A stretch of 20,670 nucleotides of DNA from Corallochytrium limacisporum (taxonomy: Eukaryota > Opisthokonta), in NCBI GenBank assembly GCA_002811645.1, contig PDIP01000052.1, forward strand, positions 174,159 through 194,828, in the 5' to 3' direction. Shown here one piece after another: positions 18,616-20,670 of the stretch (positions are counted from its first letter, which is position 1; each line of letters begins with the position of its first letter). The notes below the pieces were generated by a model. It worked only from the letters and a program-made list of their open reading frames with translations. It made no database searches and was not told the origin of the DNA. A program made the position numbers and the translations under genes.

Positions 18616-19282
18616 CTATGATGAACTTTGAGCATTCCCCTGGACTGCCGCATCCCTGCCAACAAACCATATACATCTAACTTGGATGCTCCGGCTGTTC
18701 ATGTCAAGTATTTTGTCCTAAGACAATCCACTAGACTGTCGGTTCAGATCTTACTGGCGCTCAGCAAACCGCACAATCCAGGACATAGCAGTAATATTGC
18801 AAGCGAGTGTGTTGTTATAAGGATACGACTTTGCGACTCGCCATTGTCCAGAAGCGTACAGGGCGTATACATGATAGAATCCTTCCTGAACTCTACAGCA
18901 AGCACTCGGTATGAAACAGTGGTCATCCTGCAGCAGCGGCGGCCGTGATATCAAAACCAGGCCCGAAAACGCGGCGCCGCTGTAGGATATCAGGATGAGA
19001 CTGGAGTGTAACAAGTTCCACTGTCACCAATGGAGATCTATTTCGAAAGTGCAGTCTCCTCAAGCGGGGTCGAAGATCCAAATGGCAGTATTGCGGAGAC
19101 AGAGACTTCCATAGTTTGGCCGAGTCTGAACAAAAATGGAATGTCAAACCCAAAACGGCTCTCATTGTGAAGCAAATTTATCTTTCAAGGAAGGGAATTT
19201 TCTTTCCGGCCGTCCAAAAAAAATCCCTTGCCTAAAACTTGTGAAACACGGACACGGGCGGGCGGGCGGCTGCGTGTTTCCC

Positions 19283-19323
19283 TCCCCTCCCCCTTTCTGG
19301 GGGAAGGGAGTCGGGGGAGGGGA
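19283..19323. repeat. C/G-rich hairpin
   Basis: TCCCCTCCCCC at 19283-19293 is exactly complementary to GGGGGAGGGGA at 19313-19323, an 11-bp stem around a 19-base loop that itself contains a G5 run. It is a homopyrimidine/homopurine arrangement that could also adopt triplex or quadruplex forms. Function unknown. Confidence 0.75.
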
Positions 19324-19368
19324 AGAACGTAGAAATCTGCCTTGGCCCTTCCACTCCTGGCCAGGGTT

Positions 19369-19932
19369 TCAAATTCGAAGTGCTAAGTAGAGTCCCGTAG
19401 GGCGGGGTTTCAGAACACACTCGCACACATCTGGCCCCCATGGAACGTCTTTCTGCATAGCGCAATAGAAATATTGAAACCCTAGATGTTTATGTAGGAG
19501 TACGAAATTCCTGGTTCGCTTTTGTCCTGCGACACATACCAAGATGTGCCGTTTGAGCATGGCAGTAAGGACTCGGGGTTTATGTTGCCGCGGGCTACCA
19601 TGCGGCAGCTCCGGCTGTGATATCAAGCTCAGTAACTCGAAGGGGAAAGACTGATCTGGCAGAGCAATGCAAAGGACATACGTTTTCCAGACGATCTCGT
19701 AGTGTGCGTCAAGCGCGTCAGTATCACTGATCGTGCAGACTTCCGCTTCCCTCGTTTCTATAAATGTTTGTTTGGGCAATGCGAAAGAAACACTAAAAAC
19801 ATCCTTATGCTTAGCAGGTATTGTATTGTCTGAATATATGAATATCTTACTAATCCCTAGAAGTTGAAGTACTAGGGTCAGCGGCACCTCGACTGCGGAC
19901 CTAATTGCGATTCTCACGAAAGATGGCTCCAT
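19369..19932 (-). CDS. Long open frame downstream of secreted paralog 2, uncertain
   Basis: An ATG-initiated frame of 187 codons; the frame is open upstream to a TTG at 20031. This exceeds what chance would usually give in a window of this size. The predicted protein shows no signal peptide, domain or family I recognise, and its codon third positions are not clearly biased. Its first part falls in the duplicated 3' flank of the secreted-protein gene. There the copy-1 equivalent loses the frame through a small indel just after the shared ATGGAG, which argues against a conserved protein. It may be an exon, a decaying gene or chance. Confidence 0.2.
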   Translation of the reverse strand: MEPSFVRIAIRSAVEVPLTLVLQLLGISKIFIYSDNTIPAKHKDVFSVSFALPKQTFIETREAEVCTISDTDALDAHYEIVWKTYVLCIALPDQSFPFELLSLISQPELPHGSPRQHKPRVLTAMLKRHILVCVAGQKRTRNFVLLHKHLGFQYFYCAMQKDVPWGPDVCECVLKPRPTGLYLALRI

Positions 19933-20670
19933 GGTAGAGCAAATGTTACAAGTCGAGTAGAGACTGGCTGGAAAAAGATTGGCCGAGAAATTTGTATTGG
20001 TGAGGACTACCGTGACGAGTAATTGGGTCAACTATTCACCTGTTGAGAGTAAGTAATCTACATCACTGTTCTTTAGTTCAAATGATCGAGTGTTTCTGTG
20101 AGAACGCTTAGTCATCGTCGCAAGACATTGTGTACTCGATCTCACACTTTACGCTCCACCCCTTCCAAAAATCTGAGGTATATTCCCAATAGCCGGTGCT
20201 GATCGTGTCAGTAATGTCATAGTCACCAAGGTCGATGTCGCTGGGGGCCTTCAAGGACATAGTGTAATCACTGAAGACTGTGTAGTTTGTGTCACTCTCT
20301 TGATCCTCCTCGTAGTTTACGGTCAATGAAATTATTGCCTCGGGAGTACCTGATTGTGCAATACCATACTCCAGATCGTCATCCAAGTTCCATTCCGGAG
20401 ACTTTTCCCATGCGCCAGTGTCCAAGGAATACAAATTGTAACCGCCATCAGTGGTGATCTTGACTGAGCCCCAGTACCAAGCCGAGTCCGTGTCGGTTTT
20501 CAGATCCCAGTACTCACACTTATTTTTACACTTGATCTCGTTGATCGTGTAGTATGCCTTGGAGCACGCAGTGCTATCGCGGCGTTCTAGTGGAGCGGCC
20601 GACACTGCCGCAATGGAAAGTACAGCAAGGGTAACAGATTTCATGTTCATCGTATTGTGTAGCAAAAGCA
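19820..20670. repeat. Direct duplication, copy 2 (runs off the window)
   Basis: This is homologous to 16808-17680 in the same orientation. It covers the 3' flank, the full coding region of secreted paralog 2 and the 5' flank up to the last base of the window. Over the last 160 bases only three differ from copy 1. Divergence is much higher in the middle of the gene and in the 3' flank. Confidence 0.92.
20108..20650 (-). CDS. Small secreted acidic protein, paralog 2
   Basis: 180 residues from ATG 20650 (the frame runs five codons further to a TTG). It has the same signal peptide, LERR site and first 49 residues as the paralog at 17118-17660. After residue 49 it diverges at about 38 positions, with a one-residue gap near residue 130 and a different C-terminal end (SCDDD instead of SCAE). 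The five cysteines are retained, as are the strings APSDID, GDYDITDTISTGYWEY and WSVKCEIEYTMSC, which probably form the structural core. A sequon (NYT, near residue 121) is present here but not in paralog 1. The gene is complete in the window, but its promoter lies beyond the right edge. Function unknown; a surface or secreted binding protein is the most that can be inferred. Confidence 0.88.
   Translation of the reverse strand: MNMKSVTLAVLSIAAVSAAPLERRDSTACSKAYYTINEIKCKNKCEYWDLKTDTDSAWYWGSVKITTDGGYNLYSLDTGAWEKSPEWNLDDDLEYGIAQSGTPEAIISLTVNYEEDQESDTNYTVFSDYTMSLKAPSDIDLGDYDITDTISTGYWEYTSDFWKGWSVKCEIEYTMSCDDD

Larger units (their letters stand above)
18320..19368. other. About 1 kb without a supported gene
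   Basis: This should include the promoter of the two-exon gene at its left end. It contains a (TA)n run at 18600-18615 and an 11-bp C/G hairpin near 19283-19323. A plus-strand frame at 18628-18948 is open for 106 codons but has no ATG at its start and no family resemblance. GTAAGT occurs on the minus strand just upstream of the two-exon gene's ATG (near 18337), so an additional 5' exon is possible. Confidence 0.45.

Noticed and set aside
17839-20670. CRISPR array, insertion sequence or prokaryotic mobile element
   Set aside because: No short spaced repeats, transposase or inverted terminal repeats were seen. The duplication consists of a secreted-protein gene and its flank only.

Overview
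The window looks like nuclear DNA of a compact, intron-poor eukaryote. Most long reading frames are uninterrupted. They encode eukaryote-type proteins: a PHD-finger chromatin scaffold, an ER-type membrane protein and secreted proteins with signal peptides. Upstream ATGs mostly have a purine at -3. There are no operons or Shine-Dalgarno signals, and at least one gene needs a short GT-AG intron to read through. The lineage is not settled: an intron-poor unicellular alga or other protist fits, and a fungus cannot be excluded for the secreted proteins. Several starts were moved inward to the first ATG, because the longer open frames begin at TTG or GTG, which is unlikely in a nuclear genome.

Layout. 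Bases 1-1335: low-complexity, microsatellite-rich DNA. 1336-1638 (+): a 100-residue protein with two RFSVE motifs that resemble SPAK/OSR1 kinase docking sites. 2437-6312 (-): a 1291-residue JADE/BRPF-like PHD-zinc knuckle-PHD scaffold with a long glutamine tract and an acidic tail. 7454-8530 (-): a membrane-anchored homolog of iodotyrosine deiodinase with all substrate-binding residues. 9359-10060 (+): a METTL13/EEF1AKMT4-like methyltransferase, divergent from the deiodinase. 10237-10932 (-): a glutathione S-transferase, tail to tail with the methyltransferase. 10933-14058: about 3 kb with no convincing gene. 14059-16476 (+): a Vps62-domain protein with five membrane segments. 16.8 kb to the end: a direct duplication of a small secreted-protein gene plus its 3' flank (17118-17660 and 20108-20650, both -), with a two-exon gene of unknown function (17839-18319, -) between the copies.

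The genes do not form an evident pathway. The deiodinase homolog (reductive dehalogenation) and the glutathione transferase are both redox/detoxification-type enzymes lying within 2 kb, but nothing in the sequence shows co-regulation. The points most worth following are the complete iodotyrosine deiodinase active site, the duplicated secreted proteins with an unchanged leader and a diversified mature part, the spliced gene hidden from single-frame reading, the Vps62 plus five-membrane-segment architecture, and the tandem RFSVE motifs.
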